From: Galaxea fascicularis
Taxonomy: Eukaryota; Cnidaria; Anthozoa; Scleractinia; Euphylliidae
Assembly: GCA_948470475.1 (NCBI GenBank)
Contig: OX419335.1
Span: forward strand, 35,999,297 to 36,063,296
DNA: 64,000 nt
Direction: 5' to 3'
The notes beneath the pieces were generated by a model. That model saw nothing but the letters and a program-made list of their open reading frames with translations. It ran no database searches and was not told the DNA's origin. A program made the translations under genes and the position numbers. Below, in pieces: positions 1 to 12,100 of this stretch (positions are counted from its first letter, which is position 1; each line of letters begins with the position of its first letter).

Positions 1-2933
1 GCTTTGTTTACACAGTGTCACCAATTAGCGCAGAAATGATCACAGTACTTAGTTGAAAAAAAAAATCAGTCTGAGTGGTTACTAAAAATGAATGAAAGGT
101 CATGTGTACAGCTTGAATGCCTGCAACTGATCTATGTAATTTGAAAACCATCTGGAAACGTACCTTCATTAGGTGCAGTTCGTTTAGTCATATCAAGAAC
201 TGTTTTTTGTTTTGTTTTGTTTTTGTTTTTTTTGCCTCCCTCCCATTTCCTATTCAGTTGCTAATCAAATAGTCGATAGAGAGAGTGCAAAAATGGGTTG
301 ACAGTTAACTCACCGATGTCGCATATATATATGGCCCGATTTTCAGAAACTCTCAGACGTGCTAAAAGGGGAGCAACATTATTTTTGTTGGACAGATTAT
401 TTGCAAACACAAAAAGTATCGTTACTTATTATTGACTTGTTAATCCTTTCCGCACTAGATTACAGCGGTTAATTTTACAGTGTTTTCAATAAGGGCCGGT
501 GGCCGGCGAAACTCGTTGTCTACTTCCCATGATTTCGCCGCCTACTTTGATTAAAAACTTACATCAAATGTTGTGAATAACATGGAACAAAGTTGTACCT
601 TCTCCGCGTACTCCTAAACTTTTGCCACCTACCCTGATTCTTATTGAAAACCCTGATTTTATGTCTTGGCATGCAGCTTTATGCGTTGTCTCGACACACT
701 GTTCCCCGGTTTTTAACGGTACTTATGTTCTATGTCGAAATGTAATATGGTGTATTGTGAATAACTGATAATGATATGTTAACCGTTTTTGAATAGAACT
801 CAAGAAGTCAATGTGTTTCATTGTTTGAGATGTTTGCTGACAGCAATATCGTCCGTATTTTAACAGATCACTTCCCTGTGCACAGCGTGACTAACTGAAG
901 AGGTACACCCGTCATTCATCTCGAAAAGAAAAAAGCCATTGAGACTGGGCTAACAATATTTGGTCTGTGTCTTGAATTCGTTGTAATTATTTATATGGTT
1001 CGTTTAGATGGTTCTTCACCTTTCGACACCGGCGGGTTTTGTGTTTATTTTTAACCACAATTCACGATTCTTTTGATCTCAAGTTAGTTCTAGTTCTCAT
1101 CCTCGAGAGTTCTTCCGGCGAGCTATGTGATAGGCCTAGACTTGTTCAACAAGCTAAATTCTTCATGTAATTGGTATGCTCTGACGTAAGCAGGCGCCGA
1201 ACCTTCTGTTCTGGGGTTTTTAAGGTTGAAAGCATTTTTTTTTGGCGGTGTACATCTGGCTTTTGGCAAAAACACCCGGCTGTTTTGACGGTGGCTTGCT
1301 GAAGAGGACAACTAGTAACTCTGTCATGGTCAGTTAGGTTTCATTGTGATTTTCATCTTTATATCATTGACATTGGTAAATTCTTTATTTTGCGGACTCT
1401 TATGAATTATGTCATCTCTATTCATGTTTTCTAATACAGCTGTACTCAATTTCCCTTATTGACAGAAGATGTTTGGCATTTTCGATAAAAAGTGTACTTT
1501 TCCTTCGATCTGTTTACACAGAATTTGCAACTTTGATTTTGAATAAGATCTGGTCGAAAATTCTGTTAATGTCAAATTGAAAAGAATATTGTGCAAGATT
1601 TGACAAAACGAACTTGTAATATGCTATTTAAAACACACGACCACTTCGGTTGATTGCGTAAAACAAAATTGATTTAAAATTGATCATTATTTAATATAAA
1701 TGATAATCCTCTTATGTTTTTTCTTGAGGAACAAAATGCACACGGATTTTGTAATTTTCATTCGTTTTTATTCTGGTCTCTCGATAGCTGATATAAAATA
1801 ACCGCGGTTTAATTTTACTTGCATTGAATATGCAAACTTCAATGTTCGCGACGAGATTAGAAATTTCGTCACACTTCATTACACACTTACTACTGACTTG
1901 GAACTACGCTTCACATATTTTTGCAAGTAATTTTGACAAGTCGTAAAGTACGGATCTGCCTTTTTGAAGCCCAGACATATGGCACGGTAAATTTACGATC
2001 CGTCAGGTTTTTTCAACGACGATTACTCTCCTGCAGGACATTTACACGTCTGGGTCTGTTTTGGAGAAATTTGTTTCGTTTTCTTTGGAGCGATGCTTTG
2101 TTTCGTGTGCCGGACAATTCGCAGGTGGGAATTTAATATCTGTGTATCTTCAGATGTTGTGATTTATATAATGCCCGCCACCTGACGAATTTTATTGATT
2201 TTTTGTCTTCCGTTGAAAATCATTACTGTTCAAATATGAAAACGACGTCAATTTTTAAATTAGCCAGCAGCGAGTGCTTCATATTGATTGATTTTTACAG
2301 TTTTCCTCAGTGTTTTCTCTTGCAGTCGCTTGATGTTTTTAAAGCAGCTTTTCTTGAAGTGCTTAATAACTGTTTAATGATTTTCTTTCCTTTACCAGCA
2401 AGATTTTTTGTTTGTTTTAAAAAACGCAAATTTCAGTCGTGTGGTGATTTTATTGCGTTATATTTTGGTTTGAACCCTTTGGTTGCGGATTTTCGTGTCA
2501 CGTTTTCCTTTTGAGTCGAGAAAATTGTGCACGACTTGATTGTGGAAATCGATTTTGCGTAGTTTTTTACTCTTCAGTTTATACTAATTTAAACCGGAAG
2601 TCCGCGGCTCGTAAAGTAGTTATTCATGTATTACGACAGGTGACTGCGTTCTCTTTCTTCTACAATTCTATTGCGTAGCGGATAACCAAGCCAGCAGGCG
2701 GAACAAAAACGTCTTACCTTCTTCCGTTTTTGCTTTCTTTGTATTTATATACTTTGTAAGGTTTTAGTATGTATCCTTCCTTCAATCTTCCTAGAAAAAT
2801 AGTTTTTTCCTTGGAATATTGAAGGAAACTGTACCCGAAGCTGGTTATTCAAGGTTGTGAAAGTCGTACGTGTTATTATTGTAATGTGTCAAGATGGTTT
2901 GTACGATGTGGCCTGTTGCTGAGATGCGAATAA

Positions 2934-3140
2934 CCCATTTTACAGTTGTGAGTTCAGTGACCTGGTGATCTTGTTTTGGTACAAACGTCTCAGTCTTTCT
3001 CGTGCAAATGTGGACTAGTTAGCATTATAACAACATGATTTACACGACAAAAGCAGTGAGGTCTGTATCAAAACAAGGTCACCCCCAGCGTCGCTTCTAC
3101 TCAAAGGCCAGGTCACTGAACACACAACTGTGACATTGGC
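2934..3140. mobile_element. MITE-like fold-back element, family C copy 1
   Basis: The left end reads CCCATTTTACAGTTGTGAG and continues GTTCAGTGACCTGG; the right end carries the complement (CCAGGTCACTGAACACACAA). The internal stretch GCAGTGAGGTCTGTATC and a CTTCTACTCAAAGGCC box recur at 23633-23820, so this is a dispersed family. No transposase is present. Confidence 0.65.
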
Positions 3141-4765
3141 TATTAAGAGCAACACGTCCTAGTGAATTACGTTTTCCTTTTCTGCCAAGTCATCACTCAC
3201 GTGCTCTCAAAACCACAAGTAGCCAAGAAATTCGTGGATACCTGCCAGAAGCGACGTACGAAATAAAAACAACCAAAGGGCCCGGAAAAACAGTTTGCAG
3301 CCATAGATGCAATCGATCTTTGTCTCTGATGAAACGAGCTGAAAATTCGCTAGTGCGGATTTATTCCAAAGTGTCTTGAACTTGGCAAACTGCACATCTG
3401 TCTGAAGTCAGTCTAATTATTAGGGTTTGTGGGGGCCATGTGGCTTTTTTTCTGCATGAGAAGGTAATTTCTTAATAATTTCACTTGTTGCTTCCATGAC
3501 CTCTTTGCACCTGCTGTTGTTTCTGTTTCAAACGATTCGACCTGCGTGGCTGTTACGGATTTCTTTAGTTCTCCCTTCGCTATCGTAACATAAGCCAAAT
3601 GCTCACAAATTTCATTCCTGGTGTTTCGCCGTCGACTGCATTAAAGGCGATATCGGAGACAGTCACAAATGCAATTTGGAATCCGTAGTATCGGGGAAGT
3701 TGTTTCTTTTAACAGTTGCTAATGTTTTGTTTTGTGCGACAGAGTGTGTGTCTGACTTAAGGCTTGTCAGCAACAGTGAAATGCCACTAAGGCAGCAGTT
3801 TTACTTTCAAGTTTCAATCGCAATGTGAAATGTAAATTCATCTTGCGCGTTACGTTGTAACCGTCGTACAACGTTTTACTGTATTGATCCATGTTAATTT
3901 ACCACAGTAAACGTTTCTTTCCTGCAGATTTCCAGTTGATTTAGTTGTCAGTTAAAGTAGTTACCTGACATCTGATTGACTTTCCACAGCCAGTTAGTTT
4001 TTCCATGTATCCGCCTGAGTGATGAGTAGATTGACCTGTATTCTTGACTCGCAAAACCAGCGTTGCAGGCCTGCGGGCCGTCATTGTCCTTGGCAGTCTC
4101 ACATCGACTAACCAGCACCGCGGTCACTTATATTAAAAAAAAATGTTTTCTTGCGTGCGTTGCCTATGACAATTTTGTACACTTTAAAATATTTCAAGCA
4201 GGTGTTGTTTAATTAAACCTTTGCAACTTCACTTGGATAAGCAGTTCTGTCTGGAATATTGAAATTACTGAATGTGTTTTCTAAATATGTATTTCCGTTC
4301 CATACGCGACAAATTGTGTGTTAGGCTTTCGTTTCAACTGGCACAGAAAGTGTCCTCTGTACTTATCTCACATTATAGGATATTTTTCCTGTAATTACAT
4401 TTGTCTGGTGAGTAACAAAAAGTTTGATCTTGGTTTCACATTTTTCTGTGCACGCGTTCATAGTTGAAGCTGAAATAATGACGCTTCATGTTGTTTTTAG
4501 CGAATTAAGCTTGTGTTATGTGATGGATATTTCACCCTTCAGCCTCTCAGGTTGGCTGGTTTTCAAGTGTTGATGTACTTTGAGAACTTGTCCTGGAATT
4601 GTTAAACTTAGTGAGATGATACACTTACGGAACCCAATAGGTCTGAGGACGCTAAGTGTACGTGGATTTAGCTTAAGTGCACTTGGTGTTAACCTCCCCG
4701 CGATCAGCAACTGAATCAAATAAACTGAATCAAACGATGGAGAAGCGCAGTGGTCACCTCAACAT

Positions 4766-5221
4766 TAGGGAGTTTAAGATTCTACGATGCGACGGCAACT
4801 AAAACGTCATTTCAAAATACAACTTCTCGTTTGTGTAACTCTTTCGAGATTATTCCAATTTGTTTAACATGAAAAATGCTGACGAGCTGGCCAGGGCCTA
4901 AATTACTATGAACGATGTTAAAGCAAAGAAAGAGAAAGGAAAAACATTTTGGTACATTTCTTTGCCGTCCTCTGCGAAACAACAACTTGAAATGACCAAA
5001 TTTCGGGTTTTCTCGAGAACGTGAGTGTATGGTGACAAGTTTTTCTTTCTCTTTCTTTGCTTTAACATCGTTCACAGTAATTTAGACCCTGGACAGCTCA
5101 CCAGCGTTTTTCATGTTTTAAAACAAACTGGAATAATCTCGAAAGAGTTACACAAACGAGAAGTTATATGTTGAAATGACGTTTTTGTTGCCGTCGCGTC
5201 GTAGAATCTTAAACTCTCTAT
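4766..5221. mobile_element. Long fold-back MITE, family B copy 1
   Basis: The arms AGGGAGTTTAAGATTCTACG and CGTAGAATCTTAAACTCTCT are complementary and the pairing continues for over 100 bp on each side, through the CGACGGCAAC and ACTTCTCGTTTGTGTAACTC boxes. The core contains CTCGAGAACGTGAG. Copy 2, sharing these internal boxes, is at 11843-12201. The element is non-coding; two shadow frames on it are palindrome artefacts. Confidence 0.7.
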
Positions 5222-5650
5222 TAGCGTGACTCGATGCCTCCGACAGACTTCTTAAGTTTCAGACAACTGTTTCACATTATTTTTGAATTTCTAATTATGA
5301 TCGCGACGTGCTGTAGATTTGGTAACTATTTGGTAGAAAGTTTCAGTAAGCTTGAGAAATGCTAATTGGGACGCCTCGACTCTTCATCGATTCAGAAATG
5401 GCCACACTCTGGACAAATTATGCTTGTTTAAAGATGGTGCACTCCAGACAGGTCCAGAGGTTTTTGGAGAGGCCCCCTGTGGTGGTAATTTATTTCCTTG
5501 TGTTTCTGGTAATCGGGCAGTTGCATCGCCACGAATGCTCGATTTATCTGTCTTACTGTTGTATTGTGACGCTGCTTTGTGTTATTAAGTGTAATGTTGC
5601 GGGATTATTTGGAATGAATTCCCAGACTGTAGAACCATGCAAAAACATAT

Positions 5651-5666
5651 ATTATTGTTATTGTTA

Positions 5667-5699
<33 letters not shown>
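5651..5699 (+). repeat. TTA/TTG microsatellite
   Basis: A run of TTATTG units passes into a pure TTA run (about 11 units). It is ordinary simple-sequence DNA in the presumed CEP350 intron. Confidence 0.9.
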
Positions 5700-5701
<2 letters not shown>

Positions 5702-5756
5702 AATAAATTTCTTGTCTCTTTTTTTTTAAGGGAGACCTGAGTCAGATCTTAAGGCC

Positions 5757-5974
5757 CTGGCAAGCGAGGACACATTGTTGCGGACCCATTGTTGCCGACA
5801 CAAATGTTTCCGCGTTTGCCTGCTCGGGCAACATTTGTTGCAGACACAACTGTTGTGTTCGAGACACAAAAATGTTTCTGATTTTGTTCAGAAACACTGT
5901 GTACGTATAAAATGTTTCCCAGTTTGCGCAGCATGGAAACAATCATGAGCAACAATGTGTCCTCGTTTGCCAGG
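5757..5974. mobile_element. MITE-like element with 26-bp terminal inverted repeats
   Basis: The left end (5757-5782, starting CCTGGCAAGCGAGGACACA) and the right end (5949-5974, ending TCCTCGTTTGCCAGG) pair over 26 bp with one mismatch. The interior is rich in ATTGTTGC and ACAAATGTTTC boxes. No coding capacity is seen and the superfamily is not identified. Confidence 0.65.
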
Positions 5975-6173
5975 TCCTTTAGTTACCTAAATTTCGATTA
6001 TCTCCTTCAAGTTTTCATTATATGATTTGATCGAGTCGTGACATGTGTGAGACACTATGGCCCTTATTACTTTTCACACCGGGCTTCACTAAAGAACACC
6101 TGTTTTTCACGGAAAACCAGTTATGATGCCGTGTTGTGTTTCTTACACTGCTCGCTTGGTGTCTGTGTAACAG

Positions 6174-9100
6174 GTACCTAACCCTTCGAGAGCAGAAGCT
6201 TATGAAAAGGAGGAAAGAAGCTGAAAATCTGTTGGAGGACAAGAAGAAGCTTCTAGAATGGGAAAAACGACTGGATAAAGAGGAGACTTTAGTGAAGAAC
6301 CTGCTTAACGAAGCCCTAAAACTTGAGAGTTCCAGAAAAACGGGAAGAGCTACCAGCATCGCAAGCGAAGAGGAGGAACAGAAAGGTAAGGGCGCGTTTT
6401 TTTATTCACAATTCTGGAATGAGATTGGCCAGAATGGAAAATGCGCGCGTTTTTCTATTCGGCATTCCTATTCCGGAATGGACAGAACGCCATTCGATTC
6501 ATTCTGCTCCCTGGAGCAGAATGAACAGAATGCTGCGAATGAAAATCCAAGCATTCCGTACCAACCATTCTTATTCCAGAACTGTGGATAAAAAAAACGC
6601 GCCCCAAGAAATGGGTACAATCAGCACAGCCCGGGCCAAACAAGGATGAGAGTTGAGTTACCAAGAATGGAAACTCATACGTTCGTTTTTCTCGAACCTC
6701 TCCTGCCCTCTTGGCGACTTTCGCCAACTCTGGCTCTTTGACGAGTGATTGACTGGGGTGGATGAGAATTTTGTTTCGTTTGACTATCTCTTGCAAATAG
6801 CGCGAGACTTATCAGGGGAGCAATTTCGGCAAATGTGCAGCCAGTTCAACAGTTATACGCAGACGATGAAACATTCAGCCTCAACTGCCCTCGGACTCGT
6901 TTGAACCCCCTCGTTCATTTAGCGCAAGTTCTGAGGAAACTTTTGTGCAGCGTTCATGAGGGGCTGTCATGATCCATCTCCCGGGGTGGTCTGAAAACGG
7001 GTAAAGATTTTGACCAGTAGGGGTCTCAAATCGGGTATGGTTTTCAAGGGAACCACAAGAGCGTATAAACGTATTTGCCTTTTCAACTCCAAATGAATAA
7101 TAGAGCTGAGTGTTACCAATTCTTGAGCACTGATGCCAATCTTAAACGCTACAACAAAGCCAGTGCGAAAATTTGTAACCGGCCAGGCCAGGTCTAGAAA
7201 TGGTCATGGATTTTGGAGGTACAACCAGTTGCAAAATTGTTGAGACATTCGCAATCAAAAACATCTTTTCTTTCTCTAAAACGTTGCTGCTAACAAATCT
7301 GTGGGATACAATAGACACCCCCTCCCTCTTCCCCTTTCAAAATTGTTTCTCAAAGTTTCGAGCGTGGTGTTGCACTGTTAACAACTTTGATAAGAGGGGG
7401 AGAGGGAGGGAAAGCGGAAGATCACGGAAACATCATTCAAGGCCAAATGGCGTACGGTGTCTCAAGTATTTTTGCAACTCGTTGTAGGTCTGACAACGAG
7501 TGTGGAAAATGCCACGTTTTGATCTGAAATAGGTTCAGGATTTGGAGTATGGGGTGGCACACCCCAACCAGAAAATTCTGAGGAGTATCCCCGGCCCCGG
7601 GAACCAACTATCGATCAACTCACTGACTGGTTTGTCCTAATTTAAGGTGCATTTAGTGGTTTGCGTAAAAACTACAAAAATTGCGTATAACTCTCTCTTT
7701 TGTTAAGTAGATCGCAGTGGCCGAACATCTACTAGCCTTTCAGTGGCAAGAAGTCCTTCGAATAAAACAACCCACAAAGATCGATCCACACAAGGCACCG
7801 AGACCATTAGCGAGTCCATCAAAGTTTCTGGGATACATGGTCACGAACACAGCGCCAGTGAGAGCTCGGTCCCCGAGGACATCTTAATATCAGCACGTGA
7901 CAAGTCACATGACTCGGAGAAGTCACGCGACAGTTCTATACCGGAAGTTGAAATGAAGACACGGTCACAGGGGACTTCAATTCCCGAGGAAGTCCCTGAA
8001 GAATATGGCAACGATACGTTCGAGTCCCTGGATAGTGCTGTAACCCCTACACACTCCACCCCTGTGCGTAGTGATTTGTCCTTCAAACGGGATGTCTCTC
8101 CCAGTGTGAGCCGGAGATCTTCTAATGATGGCAGTAAGAGCGAGGAGGAGGCTTCCATGACCGGTGAGGCATAAAATGTGTTTACTTTTTATTAAATAGG
8201 TTATGTACATTGTGGGAAAACGTCTTAATTAATTAAACTTGAACAACGGTATTTGACAACTGACAGAAATACATCGGAAGTTATTGTGGTGATGGTAATG
8301 GATTATAAAGTGGACAAACTTGAACACGAAAGTTCAAGCATAGCTAGATTGTAAGAAATCCTACGGTGATATTTTTATTTTAAAGAAACGATGTTAATTT
8401 GGCAAAGAACAGAAACAAATTGGATGGAAAAATGACCATACAACATAACCGCCTGTAAATGAACTGCTTTTCGTAGAGCGATCTTAGAATTTCAGATGGA
8501 ATGTGTTTATTCATTTAATTCTGACATGGTTTGATGCTACTCTGGTTTGAAAATTGATGAATGTAACTGAAAAAGTTACAATTCACGACCCACGGGTCGT
8601 GAATTGTAACTTTTTCAGTTTGTCCACCTGGTTGCAATGTGAACTTGAACATATCCTTTAATTCTGTTTGTTAGCCTTTAGCAAACTCTGTGTAAATCGT
8701 TTTGGAACTGGCCGATGAGATGAACGCACACGGAATTGTTACTTGTTCCTGTATTTCTCCTTTCGTCTGTTCATATAATTGTATTTTAAATGCGATTATT
8801 GAAAACAGAGTGTTATCCAGGCTATTTCAATTTCTTAACAATCAAAAGTAACCAAGTGACATAGTCACAACTTTTCGTGCGTGTTTCTTCTGAAACCATG
8901 TTGGCCTTTGTTGTAATGTCTGTCATTTTGGAAGTGTACCTTAAACAAACGCCTAGTAATTTCTAAAAGCTTTAGCGAGTTGCTTGTGATTTTCTTTTTA
9001 ATGTAAACCCCCTTTTCTTGGCAAAAATGCGTGTAAATTCAGTTTATATTTAAATGTATTCCACCCACCAACTGAAGTTGTTTTGTTTTAATGGGAAACC

Positions 9101-12100
9101 CTCGCTCTTCATTTCCGCACCAACAGAATTACCGGTTTGCTTGAAATAGTTGTACAACCACTGACATACTGGCGAAGATAAATCCATGACAAAAATCGCT
9201 CGCTGCCTTGTACTGAGGACGTTCTTTCCTCAGGCGAAAATAGCGTAGGTTTAATTACCATTTTCTAATCTTGCCTACTGTGGCGTTACTTCTAATCAGA
9301 AATCCCCCTTTTGCTCTATTTATTCACTTCTTTGAACGTCTCTTCTTCACTCATTAGAATTGATCGTGGCTTAATGATCTTGGGTAATGAGTCAAACATA
9401 TTCTTTTGATTATGAAATATTTGTGATCAAATGCTAATAGCTCACAAAAATCAAAATTCTGTGGACGAGAAATACCCATGACTTCATTCCTTCTAAGTAG
9501 CAATTTGCATTACAAAACCTTCACGTTAAAGCAGATTTTAACATACAGAACTCCTACTTAGATTACTTGGGTTCATTTTCCCGCTTTTCCTTACAACTGA
9601 TAAAAATTATCAGCAATAAGCCGACACCCGATTTTGTGCAGTATCGTTAGCGTGCCAGTTTGATGTATTTTAACGGGTCTCGGTCCTTTCAATATCGCTG
9701 TAATGAAATTCTCGTTATGATGTGTTAACGCATGGAGGAAGTTGCCATAGGATTTTCATACGCGTTGAAAAATGTATTGAATATTTTGCTTCTTTTTAAA
9801 CCTCTTCCCACTCTGAATGACGGGACGGCATTTTTGGCGTTAAATTACCTCGTTATTATTTCGTTTCATTGGTTTCATGAGAAAGTATTGTGGTCACGTA
9901 ACTGAAACGTTTTAAACTGGCTTGAGTGGTTCAATTAATATCGGAGATGCTCGATTCCAAGTCGTGAATTTTCACGCCTGGCATCATTTTCTTCAGTTTT
10001 ATGGTAAGAGGAATTCTCAGTCCCACAACATTTGTGACTTTCGAAATTTGAATTGTTCTTCGCAAAACGAATTTAGAATTTCGGGTGTAATTTGTTTATG
10101 CTTCTATTTCTGCTTGGTATCCTTAAGCAAATCTTGTGTCAGCTTTTTTTGGGGAACGGCCGTCGGAGTGAAAACCCAATAATCCCGGTGTGAACACGGA
10201 AAAATTGCGTGCTTCTCAGGGAATGTCATTTGCCGTAATTATTTAATCCGAATGTTGGAAAAAGCCTCGGAGAAACTTACGGCCAAGATTTGTGTTGCTC
10301 GTCCGTAATTTGTCCTCGGTTAGGAAACAGTCAGGTAAATTGTCATCGCTTTTCTTATCGTTGTTGATATCATTCAGGAAGTTAGTATTTACTTTGCTAA
10401 GACTTAAATGGGTTTAGACGTGGGAATTTCCTTCATCGTGTTTCGTGTTCATTAGCGGATAGTTCTGACCACCATGTGTAGCCTGCGAGCAAGCTCTCCC
10501 GGGTGATAGGGTAGAGCGCATGCTGACAGGCCAGCTATATCAAACTTTAAACACCTTGGTCTGTAGATAACCGTGCAAATTGCTTGTAAAATTTAAGCTT
10601 TCGACGGTTTGTACTTCGCGCGCCTCCGTTTTCACTGATACCTTTTGTAGTTTCATCCCTTCCAACATACAGAGTGGCTTAAAATCAGTGTCAACGCCCA
10701 CAGCCTAGTAGAAATGCAGAGGCGTCACGTGAAGAAACAAAAATTGTTTCATTGTCCACCACCTCCAAATAGTCAATTTGATTTCTGACAACCCTTCAAA
10801 AACCTCACACCTGGAACCCTACACGATGCTTTGGTAGCCTTGCGAACCACTGAAGGAGAACCATATACTCAGTTTATTTACTTTACAATAATAACAACGC
10901 AAACAGTAAGCGCACCTTTCGTGTGCGTGGGAGGTGAAATTGGGTTTTTTGTTTTGCCATTAACATTTCCCCCCATTACCAGTTATTCAAATGAGCGTCG
11001 TTAAATTGTTCGTGACTCTTATCAACACCGGGTGAAATTCTTTAACATTTATATCATCCACGGTAAATTAGCTTTAACTCTGCATTACAAAACAAACAGA
11101 CAAACAAACCAGACTGGGGTATTTGCAAATTCTCAAAAGAAATGATCCGATATTTTTTCTTTGAATTTTACTGACAAAGAACACAGACAGCACAGCACAC
11201 AGCACGAAAGGGAAGTAGTTAACCCTTTAACTCCTAGAAGTGATCAGTATGTATCTTCTCCCTATAATATCAATACATTGTCCAACAGACAGGTGATGAG
11301 AATAGACACATTTATCCGCCAGGGGGTGTTATCTTGATATAACCCCAAATTCTCTTAACTAATGTACAAGGAACTGTATAACAGTTAGAAAGGAGAATTA
11401 AAAATCAGATCTTGGGAGTGTAAGGGTTAATAACAAGTATCATTCGATGGATTTTTTCCTCCTTTTCATTGGCTGAGAGCCCACCACGTGACCTACAAAT
11501 AACTGCCTGCAAATAATGGTCTGCTCATGCGTAATACCGTCTAAATGCGTTTCTGACGTTTTTGCTGCAAATAACTATTCTGCCCTTGCACAATTGTAAC
11601 CACGCTAGAATAAATTATTTAACTGAGAAGGAAACCAATTGATTTCTGCCAGCAGCGCACGCTTACCGCTTCCTAAAAAAAAAACCAAAACAAACTTGGT
11701 GATCTGCTCGCCACTGAAGAATCACGATATTTTGCTCAACCTCGTCCAATAATTGTTCAAGACTGACCTAGTTAGTCCTTGAATTAACACTTCATCTATA
11801 GCATATAATGAGGCGACATAATGAGCGTCTTACTTGTTCAATAGAGAGGTTTAGCAACTAGGACGTCGACGGCAACGAGAACAGCACAAAACAATAGGTT
11901 TAATGAGAAAAAACAATCGTTATTCACATGCGTTTTATAGATTTGCACATTTCTTTACCGTAATCTGCACAACAACAACGTGAAATTACCAAATTTTATG
12001 TTTTCTCGAGAACGTGAGCGCATGACGGCAAAGTTTTCTTTCTTTTTTCTTACTTTTACGCCGCTCATAGTAATTTAGTTCCTGGACAGTTCGTCAGCAT

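Larger units (their letters stand above)
1..6173. other. Non-coding stretch upstream of the first resolved CEP350 exon
   Basis: I found no exon I could support here. The short open frames lack coding character and have no matching splice sites. Because the first resolved CEP350 exon opens in mid-codon inside a coiled coil, this stretch is probably CEP350 intron, though small missed exons are possible. It holds a fold-back element at 2934-3140, another at 4766-5221, a TTA microsatellite at about 5651-5699 and a palindromic element at 5757-5974. Poly-T/poly-G-T runs occur near 200-235. Confidence 0.5.

Noticed and set aside
5352..5700. Overlapping open frames of 78 and 113 codons on the plus strand
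   Set aside because: The longer frame runs into a TTA microsatellite (poly-Tyr), there is no splice context, and composition is not protein-like.
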